Source: UBA1368 sp964563125
Lineage (GTDB): Bacteria; Bacillota; Syntrophomonadia; Syntrophomonadales; Syntrophomonadaceae
Reading direction: 5' to 3'
Length of the DNA stretch: 34,765 nucleotides
Assembly: GCA_964563125.1 (NCBI GenBank)
Contig: CAZLVY010000019.1
Coordinates: 1 to 34,765, forward strand
The notes beneath the pieces were generated by a model. That model made no database searches. It saw only the letters and a program-made list of their open reading frames with translations, and had not been told where the DNA came from. Positions 17,475 through 25,314 of the stretch are shown one piece after another. The position numbers and the translations under genes are program-made. Positions within the stretch are counted from its first letter, which is position 1, and each line of letters opens with the position of its first letter.

Positions 17475-18128
17475 ATGGATATGGAATATAATGTAAACAA
17501 GTTTAAAACTGCTCTGCGTGTTGAAAATGAACTCCATAATCTAGTTAGCCGTAAAAGTCTAGCAGAAGAACTTGACAAGCATATTGAAGATAGTCTGAAA
17601 GTTATCTGCTTTGTTGAACTAGATCATCAAAAAGGTGTAGATATAGGCACAGGAGCTGGTTTCCCCGGGCTATTAATGGCAATGGCTCTTCCTAACATGA
17701 ACATATCCCTGGTAGAATCAGATCTAAAAAAAAGTGCTTTTCTTAGTCAGACTGCTGCTAATTTATCGCTAAATAATGTTCAAGTTATTAAAAAAAGAGC
17801 TGAAGAGATAGGGAAAGACCCCAATTATCGCGCCAGTTTCGACTTTTGTACCAGCAGAGCAGTAACATCTATAGATGTTTTACTTGAATATGGGATTCCC
17901 CTTCTGAAGGTGGGAGGAAAACTATTACTGTGGAAAGGGCGTAATTATAAGCATGAACTTGAAAAAGCTGCCAATGCGCTTCAAATACTTAATGCCAAAG
18001 TGTCGAATGTTTTTCATTATACTTTAATGAAAGATCTGGATAGAACTATAGTTGAAATTATTAAGCAAGTTGAGACTCCGGAAAAATATCCGCGCAGAAC
18101 TGGAATTCCTGCTAAAAGGCCGTTATAG
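17475..18128 (+). CDS. rsmG: 16S rRNA m7G527 methyltransferase RsmG (GidB)
   Basis: SAM-dependent methyltransferase of position G527 in 16S rRNA, 217 residues. The helical N-terminal part contains the conserved HIEDSL motif. The SAM-binding motif is VDIGTGAGFPGLLMAMALP (about 54-72) and is followed by LVESDLKKSAFL; the later SRAV motif is also present. It is about 20 residues shorter than Bacillus RsmG at the N-terminus, but no better upstream start exists. It follows mnmG by three bases and precedes noc by 13. Confidence 0.95.
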   Translation: MDMEYNVNKFKTALRVENELHNLVSRKSLAEELDKHIEDSLKVICFVELDHQKGVDIGTGAGFPGLLMAMALPNMNISLVESDLKKSAFLSQTAANLSLNNVQVIKKRAEEIGKDPNYRASFDFCTSRAVTSIDVLLEYGIPLLKVGGKLLLWKGRNYKHELEKAANALQILNAKVSNVFHYTLMKDLDRTIVEIIKQVETPEKYPRRTGIPAKRPL

Positions 18129-18141
18129 GAGGTGTAGGATA

Positions 18142-18996
18142 ATGGTTCGTAAACAAATAGAGAAGATATTGGGAAGGAATAATGATGGAAAAATTATTTT
18201 AATCCCTCTAGAAGATATTTTTCGAAGTCCTTATCAACCGCGTAAAGTATTTAATGAAGAAGAATTAATTGAATTGTCTCGCTCGATTAGTGCCTACGGC
18301 GTTATTCAACCCATTATAGTAAGACAATTTGAAAAGAAGTTTCAAATTGTAGCTGGTGAACGAAGATACCGAGCATGCAAACTACTTGGTCTTAAGGCGA
18401 TACCTGCTATAGTTCAGGAAATGAATGATGAAAAAGCCGCTGCTATTTCAGTAATAGAAAATTTGCAGCGGCGAGAATTGAATTTTTTTGAAGAAGCTTA
18501 TGCATATAGCCTATTAATCAATTTTTTTAGTATGACGCAGGAAGAATTAGCCTTCAAAGTCGGGAAAAGCCAATCTGCCATAGCCAATAAGCTCAGAATA
18601 CTTAAGTTACCTGAAGAGGTAAGGGATAAAATATATCCTGAAATTATTAGTGAAAGACATGCGAGGGCTCTACTAAAACTTAATACTGCCGAAATGCAAA
18701 TTGAAGTATTAAACCAGATTTATGAGAAAGATTTAACCGTTAAGCAAACGGAAAACCTTGTTCTGAAAGTAAGTCAGAACAATATTCCCATTGAAGACAA
18801 AAAAGGAGAAGCGGGACAGAATTTTTCTATGATAATCAGAGATGCCAGGATTTTTCTCAATACGATTCGAGAAACAGTCAAACGAGCTAAACAAACGGGA
18901 GTAGATATAGCTATGGTTGAAAATGATAGTGAAGAAGAGTATCAAGTACTAATCAAAATTGGTAAAAAGCGTAGCAAAGTTTGCCAAATAAACTAA
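18142..18996 (+). CDS. noc: Nucleoid occlusion protein Noc (ParB paralogue)
   Basis: ParB-family CTP-switch protein, 284 residues (Bacillus Noc is about the same length and also follows rsmG). In other Firmicutes Noc binds its own palindromes and the membrane and blocks septum formation over the nucleoid. The CTP-binding box GERRYRACK is at about 73-81, the ENLQRRELNFFEEA motif at about 107, and the helix-turn-helix reads KSQSAIANKLRILKLPEE, more like Noc than ParB. The short N-terminus MVRKQIEKILGRN could form a membrane helix, which is inference. A longer frame opens at 18052, but the ATG at 18142 has AGGAGGTG upstream. A perfect Noc-type palindrome occurs at 34230-34243. Confidence 0.85.
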   Translation: MVRKQIEKILGRNNDGKIILIPLEDIFRSPYQPRKVFNEEELIELSRSISAYGVIQPIIVRQFEKKFQIVAGERRYRACKLLGLKAIPAIVQEMNDEKAAAISVIENLQRRELNFFEEAYAYSLLINFFSMTQEELAFKVGKSQSAIANKLRILKLPEEVRDKIYPEIISERHARALLKLNTAEMQIEVLNQIYEKDLTVKQTENLVLKVSQNNIPIEDKKGEAGQNFSMIIRDARIFLNTIRETVKRAKQTGVDIAMVENDSEEEYQVLIKIGKKRSKVCQIN

Positions 18997-19097
18997 ACCA
19001 TATAGCCGTCAAAAGGTAAACCTCCAAACATTAAACATTTTTAACCAATATTTGGGGTACCCTCCAATTACTGTTCGCAGGGGCGCATATTTATTAC

Positions 19098-19138
19098 AAA
19101 AGGGATGCTTACTCCTGAGAGAAACCATCCCTTTTTGT
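19098..19138. terminator. Terminator between noc and the CoA-transferase genes
   Basis: AAAAGGGATG (19098-19107) pairs perfectly with CATCCCTTTT (19126-19135), followed by a T on the plus strand and with an A run on the 5' side, so it can act in both directions. It lies between the convergent noc and gctB ends. Confidence 0.8.
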
Positions 19139-19161
19139 ATATGTGTTAGTTAGTTTGGTTT

Positions 19162-20099
19162 TTAAGTTCCGGGCATCTTAGTGAAAACGCCGCGGGGATC
19201 CACTACTTTACGCAGGATTTCCAGAACATCATCCGGGGGAGCTTGTACCATTTCAATTTGATCCGGTACTAGCATTTNNNNNNNNNNNNNNNNNNNNNNN
19301 NNNNNNNNNNNNNNNNNNNNNNNNNNNNNNNNNNNNNNNNNNNNNNNNNNNNNNNNNNNNNNNNNNNNNNNNNNNNNAGAACATCATCCGGGGGAGCTTG
19401 TACCATTTCAATTTGATCCGGTACTAGCATTTCAAAGCCGCTGCATACCTGAGCTATTTCTACAGTCATACCGGGATTTAAAGCCTTAATGCGCATTCTT
19501 TTGCTGACTGGGTCGAAATCATAGACACCAACCTGAGTTACTACCGCAATCGGACCTCCCAAAAGGCCAGCTTTTTCACGGCTGTTCCCACCGTCCAGAT
19601 AACCGGGAGTAGTTAAAAAATCAACCTTCTCAGGAAAACGGTCAGGAGTTTGTAAGCCAACTAAGACTGATTTTTCCGTGAGAGAGCCGATATCATTGCC
19701 GCCTCCACTTCCGGGTAAAATGGCTTTCAGGTTTTCATAACTACCTATTACCGAAGTATTTACATTGCCATACATGTCGATTTGGGCTCCGCCTTGGAAG
19801 GCTATATCGACATAGCCCAGGGCACACTGACCAAAGGAAATAGACATTTCCATACTCATAGGCGATTTTCGAAAGGTAAAGGGGCAACCGACTGACCAGG
19901 GCATATCACAGCCTTCAGTAGGGTCTTGGCCGCCACTTTCGAATACCATGGTTATATTTTTGGCGTGAGTTCTATGGGCCAGCATGGCTCCCACCATTGG
20001 GAGACCAGTGCCAACGTATACTATTTGTCCGTCTTCAATCAGCAAAGACAGATTATAGGCCAGCATCTCTAGTGGATTAGCAGGTGCTACATTGCTCAT
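19162..20099 (-). CDS. Glutaconate-type CoA-transferase, subunit B (interrupted by an artificial N gap)
   Basis: Beta subunit of a family I CoA-transferase, which moves CoA between acyl groups through a glutamyl-CoA thioester. The catalytic Glu is in VFESGGQDP at residue 54, the same number as in glutaconate CoA-transferase B of Acidaminococcus. ATG at 20099 follows AGGAGG. The frame is broken by 100 N (19278-19377) flanked by identical 55-base copies (19223-19277 and 19378-19432). After removing the N run and one copy the gene is 260 residues, ends KMPGT at a TAA (19162-19164), and matches the family length. The true substrate is not visible; a short-chain acyl or dicarboxyl-CoA transfer is likely, and a CoA-transferase-like hydrolase (IpdAB type) cannot be excluded. 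Base composition is richer in G+C than the neighbours. Confidence 0.88.
19278..19377. other. Assembly gap of 100 N (artificial)
   Basis: Exactly 100 N, with the same 55 bases at 19223-19277 and 19378-19432. This is the same pattern as the gyrA gap and indicates an unmerged contig overlap. Confidence 0.9.
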
Positions 20100-20114
20100 A
20101 ATTTACCTCCTTCC

Positions 20115-21161
20115 TTAATCCCGTTTCGGGATGACTTCCTGATAGTCAAAACTAATTGCAGTGTCGTCAGCGTTGCCCTGAGCTGCTTCCATAAGCTGGC
20201 GGGCTTTATCGATGGTGCGAATACCACCTAGTTTCTCAATGAAATCATACTGATCTTTAGTATTCATTATCCAACGATCAGTGAATTCCATCATGTTTTC
20301 ATAGGTGACCGTCCCGATGCGGATCAAGAATTCCCACCATTCTCGGTGCCAGTAATAATGACCCGGGCAGCTTCCCGGGTAAGCTCCATAAGGCAATTCC
20401 ACCACAGCATCCACATAAAAGAAAGGTATTGTGCCAGAACTGTTTTCACGGATTGTCATTTCTGGAACGATTCTTTCTGCGGTAATAATTACTTTACGGC
20501 AAGCAGCCGCGAGAGCTATATCGTTTATTGCTGGTCCTTCAATAACGGCATTACCAAAACGGTCTGCTTTTTGTACATGGATGATACAAACATCCGGAAA
20601 CAAAGCCGGGATTATAGCGACTGGACTGCTATCAGCACTGACCGGATTATCCATTACTTTTACATAAGGGTTCTTCTCAATCATATCAGTTCCAATTAAT
20701 TGCTTGGATGCAATAAAAGGAGCTCCTAACTGGGCTGCCTTGAACCCCAGAGCCATTGAACCATGACTCCAGAAGGAATAAATTTCGGCCTGTTTGTTCT
20801 TGATAATCCGGGCAAAATTTTTGTCATTGCCGCGCATCTCCACTCCTACATATGAGAGATGCATACCGGGCATGCATCCGCGCGCCATAAAATAAGAAGT
20901 GTTGGACATAGGAGATCCAATACCAGTAAGATTTTTCTTCTGTTGGCGGACAATTTCAAAATATGCTTGAATAGGGCTTCTCACGTAAGAAAAGCCAGTT
21001 TCTGCAAAAATATCGCCGTCCTGAACGAATTCAGCGATGGCCTCGGACAGACCCATACGCTTGTCTCTTTTACGACGATCCTTATGTAGATGAAATTCAC
21101 GAGCGTCCCTATAATCAACGAGCCGTTTCAAGTGGTCTTGATTTGTATATTGACTTCCCAT
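20115..21161 (-). CDS. Glutaconate-type CoA-transferase, subunit A
   Basis: Alpha subunit of the same enzyme, 348 residues, slightly longer than classical GctA (about 320) because of an N-terminal basic stretch (residues 1-35, HLHKDRRKRDKR). Family features include the early LSEAIAEFVQDGD, the GIGSPMSNTSYFMARG glycine-rich loop and IIHVQKADRFGNAVIEGP. The ATG at 21161 has AGGAGG ten bases upstream. gctB follows by 15 bases. The pair runs against the direction of replication and against noc and soj, and no other metabolic gene is beside it, so the substrate cannot be told from context. Confidence 0.85.
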   Translation of the reverse strand: MGSQYTNQDHLKRLVDYRDAREFHLHKDRRKRDKRMGLSEAIAEFVQDGDIFAETGFSYVRSPIQAYFEIVRQQKKNLTGIGSPMSNTSYFMARGCMPGMHLSYVGVEMRGNDKNFARIIKNKQAEIYSFWSHGSMALGFKAAQLGAPFIASKQLIGTDMIEKNPYVKVMDNPVSADSSPVAIIPALFPDVCIIHVQKADRFGNAVIEGPAINDIALAAACRKVIITAERIVPEMTIRENSSGTIPFFYVDAVVELPYGAYPGSCPGHYYWHREWWEFLIRIGTVTYENMMEFTDRWIMNTKDQYDFIEKLGGIRTIDKARQLMEAAQGNADDTAISFDYQEVIPKRD

Positions 21162-21712
21162 AGACTATTGCCTCCTATCTTGTAGAATACTTTTTAAAAA
21201 ACGCAAAGACTGTCCCTAGAAAACCACCCCCCCCGGAATTTCAGGAATCATTTCGTTTAATTTTGGTATATGCAGAAAAGGTAACGATCATAATATGGCA
21301 ACCTTTAAGTACAGAAAAACAAGAAAATCATATTATAATCGGATCATTATTCTGAACAATATAAGATAAAAAATTATAGTAACGGAAAAAACGTAGCGTA
21401 ATATTAAATATGGGTTAATCAAATTCACAAAATTATAGAACAGTGTTTTATTTACATGAAATACTATTCTATTACTTATTAAGTTTTCCTTCTTATAGTT
21501 AATTATTTTTTATATACTTTTATGTCGAAAATTAAAGGCTTACTTAGAAGGGTGCCTGCAAACTATTAAAAAGAGAACTTTTCTGTAATGAAATTTGTTA
21601 ATATATTAGTAATATTTTATTTTGTTTGTATTTGATAAACGCTTTATCTTGGCAGGACTTAAACGTTTATGGTCGAAAATAAACTGGTATGATGCGGAAG
21701 GGTGGATAAATA
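21162..21712. other. 551-base divergent spacer between CoA-transferase genes and soj
   Basis: Very AT-rich and without a convincing reading frame. It holds a possible promoter for the CoA-transferase genes (21332-21359), a run of eight C (21227-21234) in their presumed leader, and a perfect Spo0A-type box TGTCGAA (21523-21529). A weaker related sequence, GGTCGAA, lies at 21671-21677. I found no RNA gene and no parS here. Confidence 0.6.
21332..21359 (-). promoter_or_regulatory. Possible promoter of the CoA-transferase operon
   Basis: On the minus strand TTGTTC (21354-21359), a 16-base spacer, then perfect TATAAT (21332-21337). This leaves a leader of about 165 bases before the A-subunit start. 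The -35 is a partial match only. Confidence 0.45.
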
Positions 21713-22474
21713 ATGGCTAAGATTATAGCGGTTGCCAATCAAAAAGGTGGGGTAGGAAAGACTACTACAGCCATCAATGTTGCCGCCTACATTGCCATGG
21801 AAAAGTATCGGGTGTTAGTGGTTGATTGTGACCCACAAGGAAACGCCAGTAGCGGTCTGGGCATAAACAGGAAGATGATCAATAAAAGTATTTACAATGT
21901 GCTCATTGATGATATTGTTACAGAACAAGCGATAATGCAGACTAAAATCAAAAATCTGTCAATAATACCTGCCAGTATTCAACTGGCAGGTGCTGAAGTT
22001 GAATTGGCGAGTATAAATAAGCGTGAGTTACGTTTAAAAAAGGAGTTAATGACAGTGAATTCATTATACGATTATATTTTTATTGATTGCCCACCATCCT
22101 TGGGAATTCTCACCATTAACGCCTTGACTGCTTGTGATTCAGTTATTATACCGCTACAATGTGAATATTTCGCTTTGGAAGGTTTGAGTCAATTAGTAGA
22201 CACTATACAACTAATTAAACGTAGGCTCAATCCATTACTTAAAATTGAAGGTATTGTTTTCACCATGTTCGATGGTCGAACCAATCTTTCCATTCAGGTA
22301 GTTGATGAAGTTAAAAAGCATTTTCGCAAAGAGGTTTATCGAACTATAATACCCAGAAACGTTAGACTGAGCGAAGCCCCGAGTCATGGTAAACCTATTG
22401 CAAACTATGACTCGAGGTCTAAAGGTGCAGAAGCGTATAAGGAATTAGCGATGGAGGTAATGAGGCGTGCCTAA
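21713..22474 (+). CDS. soj: Chromosome partitioning ATPase Soj (ParA)
   Basis: Deviant Walker ATPase that acts with ParB and, in Bacillus, also controls DnaA; 253 residues. The motif KGGVGKTTT is at residues 11-19, DCDPQGNASSGLG follows, and DCPPSLG is the switch. It lacks an N-terminal helix-turn-helix, so it is the small chromosomal type. The ATG at 21713 follows GGGTGG. The gene overlaps spo0J by eight bases. Confidence 0.96.
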   Translation: MAKIIAVANQKGGVGKTTTAINVAAYIAMEKYRVLVVDCDPQGNASSGLGINRKMINKSIYNVLIDDIVTEQAIMQTKIKNLSIIPASIQLAGAEVELASINKRELRLKKELMTVNSLYDYIFIDCPPSLGILTINALTACDSVIIPLQCEYFALEGLSQLVDTIQLIKRRLNPLLKIEGIVFTMFDGRTNLSIQVVDEVKKHFRKEVYRTIIPRNVRLSEAPSHGKPIANYDSRSKGAEAYKELAMEVMRRA

Positions 22475-23297
22475 AAAAGAAAGAGGACTGGGCCGGGGTC
22501 TGGAAGCACTTTTCAATAATGATAAAGAAATTAGTAATATTAGTGAAATTAATATTGCATTAATTAGACCCGGAAGTGATCAGCCACGGAAGAAGTTTAA
22601 TGAAGAATCTTTACAGGAATTGGCACAATCAATTAAACAGCACGGTATACTACAACCAGTATTAGTTAGGCCCCGAGGGGGAAAATACGAAATAGTAGCC
22701 GGAGAGAGGCGCTGGAGGGCAGCACAAATTGCAGGACTTACAGAAATTAATGTATTAATCAAAGAAATGGACAACCAAGAAGCAGCGGAAATATCACTTA
22801 TTGAAAATTTACAGCGTGATGATTTGTCAGTTATAGAAGAAGCTCTTGCATATAAAAATTTAATTCAAAAGCATGCTTTTACACAGGAAATGGTAGCAGA
22901 AAGAATAGGCAGAAGTCGATCCTATATTGCTAATATTTTGAGAATATTAAGTTTGCCGCCTGAGATTATTACCATGATAGAAGAGCAAAAATTGAGTGCA
23001 AGCCATGCACGCACTTTATTAGCTTTGCCTACTGATAAGGAACGAATATCAACAGCTCGGAGAATTATGGAGGGGAAAATGTCAGTTCGACAGATTGAAA
23101 AGAGTGTTAAATTCAGCAAAGATAATCCGGTAAATCAACATAAGAACATTGAAATAGCAGAGATTGAAGCTAAAATGCAAAAATATTTCGGAACCCGAGC
23201 AGAGATTATTACCAGAAAACAGGGGGGGAAAATTGAGATTAGTTATTATAGTGATGAAGAATTGGAACGAATAGTAGAATTGTTTGGTCTACAGTAA
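22467..23297 (+). CDS. spo0J: Chromosome partitioning protein ParB (Spo0J)
   Basis: CTP-dependent DNA clamp loaded at parS, which recruits SMC and regulates Soj; 276 residues. N-terminal KKERGLGRGLEALF is the Soj-contact peptide. The CTP box is GERRWRAAQ (about 73), followed by ENLQRDDLSVIEEA; the helix-turn-helix is GRSRSYIANILRIL, and the C-terminal dimer domain ends at 276. The start is GTG at 22467 with GGAGG about ten bases upstream, inside the end of soj. A perfect parS lies nine bases after its stop codon. Confidence 0.96.
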   Translation: MPKKERGLGRGLEALFNNDKEISNISEINIALIRPGSDQPRKKFNEESLQELAQSIKQHGILQPVLVRPRGGKYEIVAGERRWRAAQIAGLTEINVLIKEMDNQEAAEISLIENLQRDDLSVIEEALAYKNLIQKHAFTQEMVAERIGRSRSYIANILRILSLPPEIITMIEEQKLSASHARTLLALPTDKERISTARRIMEGKMSVRQIEKSVKFSKDNPVNQHKNIEIAEIEAKMQKYFGTRAEIITRKQGGKIEISYYSDEELERIVELFGLQ

Positions 23298-23305
23298 TTA
23301 GCAGA

Positions 23306-23321
23306 TGTTTCACGTGAAACA
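23306..23321. promoter_or_regulatory. parS site (ParB/Spo0J binding)
   Basis: The 16-base palindrome TGTTTCACGTGAAACA is an exact match to the bacterial parS consensus. It lies immediately after spo0J and about 12 kb from the origin, where ParB and SMC loading sites are expected. Confidence 0.97.
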
Positions 23322-23339
23322 TTCGGGGGTTGAATTTTT

Positions 23340-23411
23340 ATGGGAACTGCTAAGAGACGCCTCTCTCCTCGCTTGATTAAAAATGTTAATCTGATTAAGA
23401 CCTATTTATAA
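23340..23411 (+). CDS. Possible 23-residue basic peptide after parS
   Basis: ATG at 23340 preceded by GGGGG about ten bases upstream, reading MGTAKRRLSPRLIKNVNLIK and three more residues to TAA. It is rich in Arg and Lys. I recognise no family, and chance is a real possibility at this length. The remaining spacer to yyaC (23412-23520) shows no other feature. Confidence 0.2.
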   Translation: MGTAKRRLSPRLIKNVNLIKTYL

Positions 23412-23520
23412 AATTAAAATTTATGAAACTAAGAGGTCAGATATGAGAATTATATGAAGTTGAAAAGCAAAGTACAGCTATTTTTACAAGAGATCGTAGT
23501 AAATTTATCATCGATTGCAG

Positions 23521-24105
23521 CTACATCGAGCTATGATTCCGATTATAATTAACATGTGCCATGCATAGACTTTTGGCAATTACTTCTGCCATACGATCGA
23601 CTAAAAATAGGCGGGTGTTTTGCAAGATTAAATGATCGAAAAATCCGGCCAAATTAACTACACCGGTTATGTGGAAATCTCCCACTGACGGCAAAGCCTT
23701 TTTTAAGGCCGAACCGGGGTGAAGACCCCCTTTATTAATATTGATAAAGCCAATTCGCTCTGCTTTTCCTAAACAGGCATCAACAGCAATAATAAAGGGA
23801 CTATGAAAAGATTTAGATATATTATCCAAAGTCGACTCCAGGTTTGTTGCATGAACTGGGTTTTGCAAAGTTCCGTATAAGTTAATCATGGGGATTAATG
23901 ACTGAAGCCTGGTTCCAACTAGAGGGCCAAGACAGTCGCCAGTCGCTCTGTCAGTGCCAATACAAACGTAAATTATGTCACGTGCTCTGGAGATTTTTAG
24001 TTCATGTAATAGAATAGAGACAGACGATTCAATATTGGTAAAACAAAAAACATCGTCATAATAATATGAGAAATTCATTTTGGAATGACTGCCGTCAGCC
24101 TGCAC
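23521..24105 (-). CDS. yyaC: YyaC-type DUF1256 sporulation protein
   Basis: Protein of 194 residues of the YyaC family (spore protease-like fold related to hydrogenase maturation proteases), found in endospore formers and usually beside spo0J. The core motifs are IYVCIGTDRATGDCLGPLVG (about 45-64) and FIIAVDACLGK (about 104-114), with HPGSALKKALPSVGDFHITG later. Its exact role is not established. The start is GTG at 24105 with GGAGG nine bases upstream. Gene direction is against replication. It supports a sporulating lineage. Confidence 0.9.
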   Translation of the reverse strand: MQADGSHSKMNFSYYYDDVFCFTNIESSVSILLHELKISRARDIIYVCIGTDRATGDCLGPLVGTRLQSLIPMINLYGTLQNPVHATNLESTLDNISKSFHSPFIIAVDACLGKAERIGFININKGGLHPGSALKKALPSVGDFHITGVVNLAGFFDHLILQNTRLFLVDRMAEVIAKSLCMAHVNYNRNHSSM

Positions 24106-24230
24106 TGCTTATTTCCTCCAAGCTTATATAATAGTTATTTTAGGTAATAGCTACCTTCTTTATACGTCATAAACTTGTTATAAAAGAATAGAATTAATAA
24201 ACTGTAGAGCTTGAAAGGAGATGCCAAGAC

Positions 24231-25268
24231 CTGAAAGCGAGATTATTTGTAACAATTGGTTATCTTGGGGCAGTAGTTGGAGCAGGTTTTGCATCGGGAC
24301 AAGAGGTAGTACAATTTTTTGTAGTTTATGGAAATAAAGGTTTTAAAGGGGCTGTTTTAGCCTCTTTTCTCTTTATGATTTTTGCCGGCATATTATTACA
24401 CTTAGCCCATCATCATAATATATCTAATTACCAGGATTTATTGAACTATATTCTGGGCAACAAACTTGGTGCTATTTTAGACATGATGCTGGCTGGATTT
24501 CTTTTTTTAGGTGTAAGCATAATGTTATCAGCTAGTGGGGCAGTTTTTAGTGAACATCTGTATTTACCAAAGAGCTATGGTATTATGCTAGCATATATGG
24601 CAGTGCTAATATCACTTTTAAACGGCAAAAAAGGGTTGATCACAAGCTATAATTATATAGTACCGGTAAAAGTTGCAGTATTAATTGCTATAAACGCTTA
24701 TATGGCTACATTTATAAAAAATAATGCTATAAACTCCTATACAGCGTCTTTAGAAGGAATAAATTTCTACTGGGTTATAGCTGGAGTTATGTATGTAGCT
24801 TATAATTTTGCCCTGGCAATGGTTGTCTTAACTGAGTACCAGTCAGTTACCACTCGACGACAGAGTATAAGCGGAGCTATGTTAGGAGGGTTAATATTAG
24901 GGTTGTTATTAATACTTAATTTTTGGACTCTGGCAAAAGGCATACCGCAGGTATTTTTATATGAAGTTCCTATGTTATTTATGACAGGGAAAATCAGCAT
25001 CTCAGCTAAATACATTTACTTATTTGTTTTGTGGCTGGGAATTTTAACTACTGCTATAGCTAATACTTACGGCTTTACCCAGCGGTTAGTCAAATTTACA
25101 GGGTTAGGATTTAAACCCGTGCTGGTTTTAACATTAACTTTAGCTTTACCACTTTCTTGGTTTAGTTTTTCTTATCTGGTCGGAATGATATATCCTTTAT
25201 TTGGTATTCTGGGGTTAGTAGTTATTAACGTACTAATTTATCAATATATCAAAGACATTGCCGGATAG
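24231..25268 (+). CDS. YkvI-like polytopic membrane protein (putative transporter), CTG start
   Basis: Membrane protein of about 345 residues with roughly ten hydrophobic segments, similar in length and N-terminus to Bacillus YkvI (APC/LeuT-like fold). The text from residue 7, TIGYLGAVVGAGFASGQE, is the family signature, with the unwound-helix glycines. It must start upstream of the first ATG (24375), since the signature lies before it. The only candidate at ribosome-site distance is CTG at 24231, ten bases after AGGAG; the frame is closed at 24198. A CTG start is unusual. The substrate is unknown. It is divergent from yyaC. Confidence 0.75.
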   Translation: MKARLFVTIGYLGAVVGAGFASGQEVVQFFVVYGNKGFKGAVLASFLFMIFAGILLHLAHHHNISNYQDLLNYILGNKLGAILDMMLAGFLFLGVSIMLSASGAVFSEHLYLPKSYGIMLAYMAVLISLLNGKKGLITSYNYIVPVKVAVLIAINAYMATFIKNNAINSYTASLEGINFYWVIAGVMYVAYNFALAMVVLTEYQSVTTRRQSISGAMLGGLILGLLLILNFWTLAKGIPQVFLYEVPMLFMTGKISISAKYIYLFVLWLGILTTAIANTYGFTQRLVKFTGLGFKPVLVLTLTLALPLSWFSFSYLVGMIYPLFGILGLVVINVLIYQYIKDIAG

Positions 25269-25314
25269 TTATATTATAATACTATACAACAATAGCAGGA
25301 TTAGGGGGAATAAC

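Noticed and set aside
18052..18141. 30-residue extension of the noc frame
   Set aside because: It overlaps the end of rsmG in another frame; the ATG at 18142 has a strong ribosome site.
20371..20384. CCCGGG-centred near-palindrome in the CoA-transferase A gene resembling a Noc site
   Set aside because: Only about 10 of 14 positions match, and it is coding sequence.
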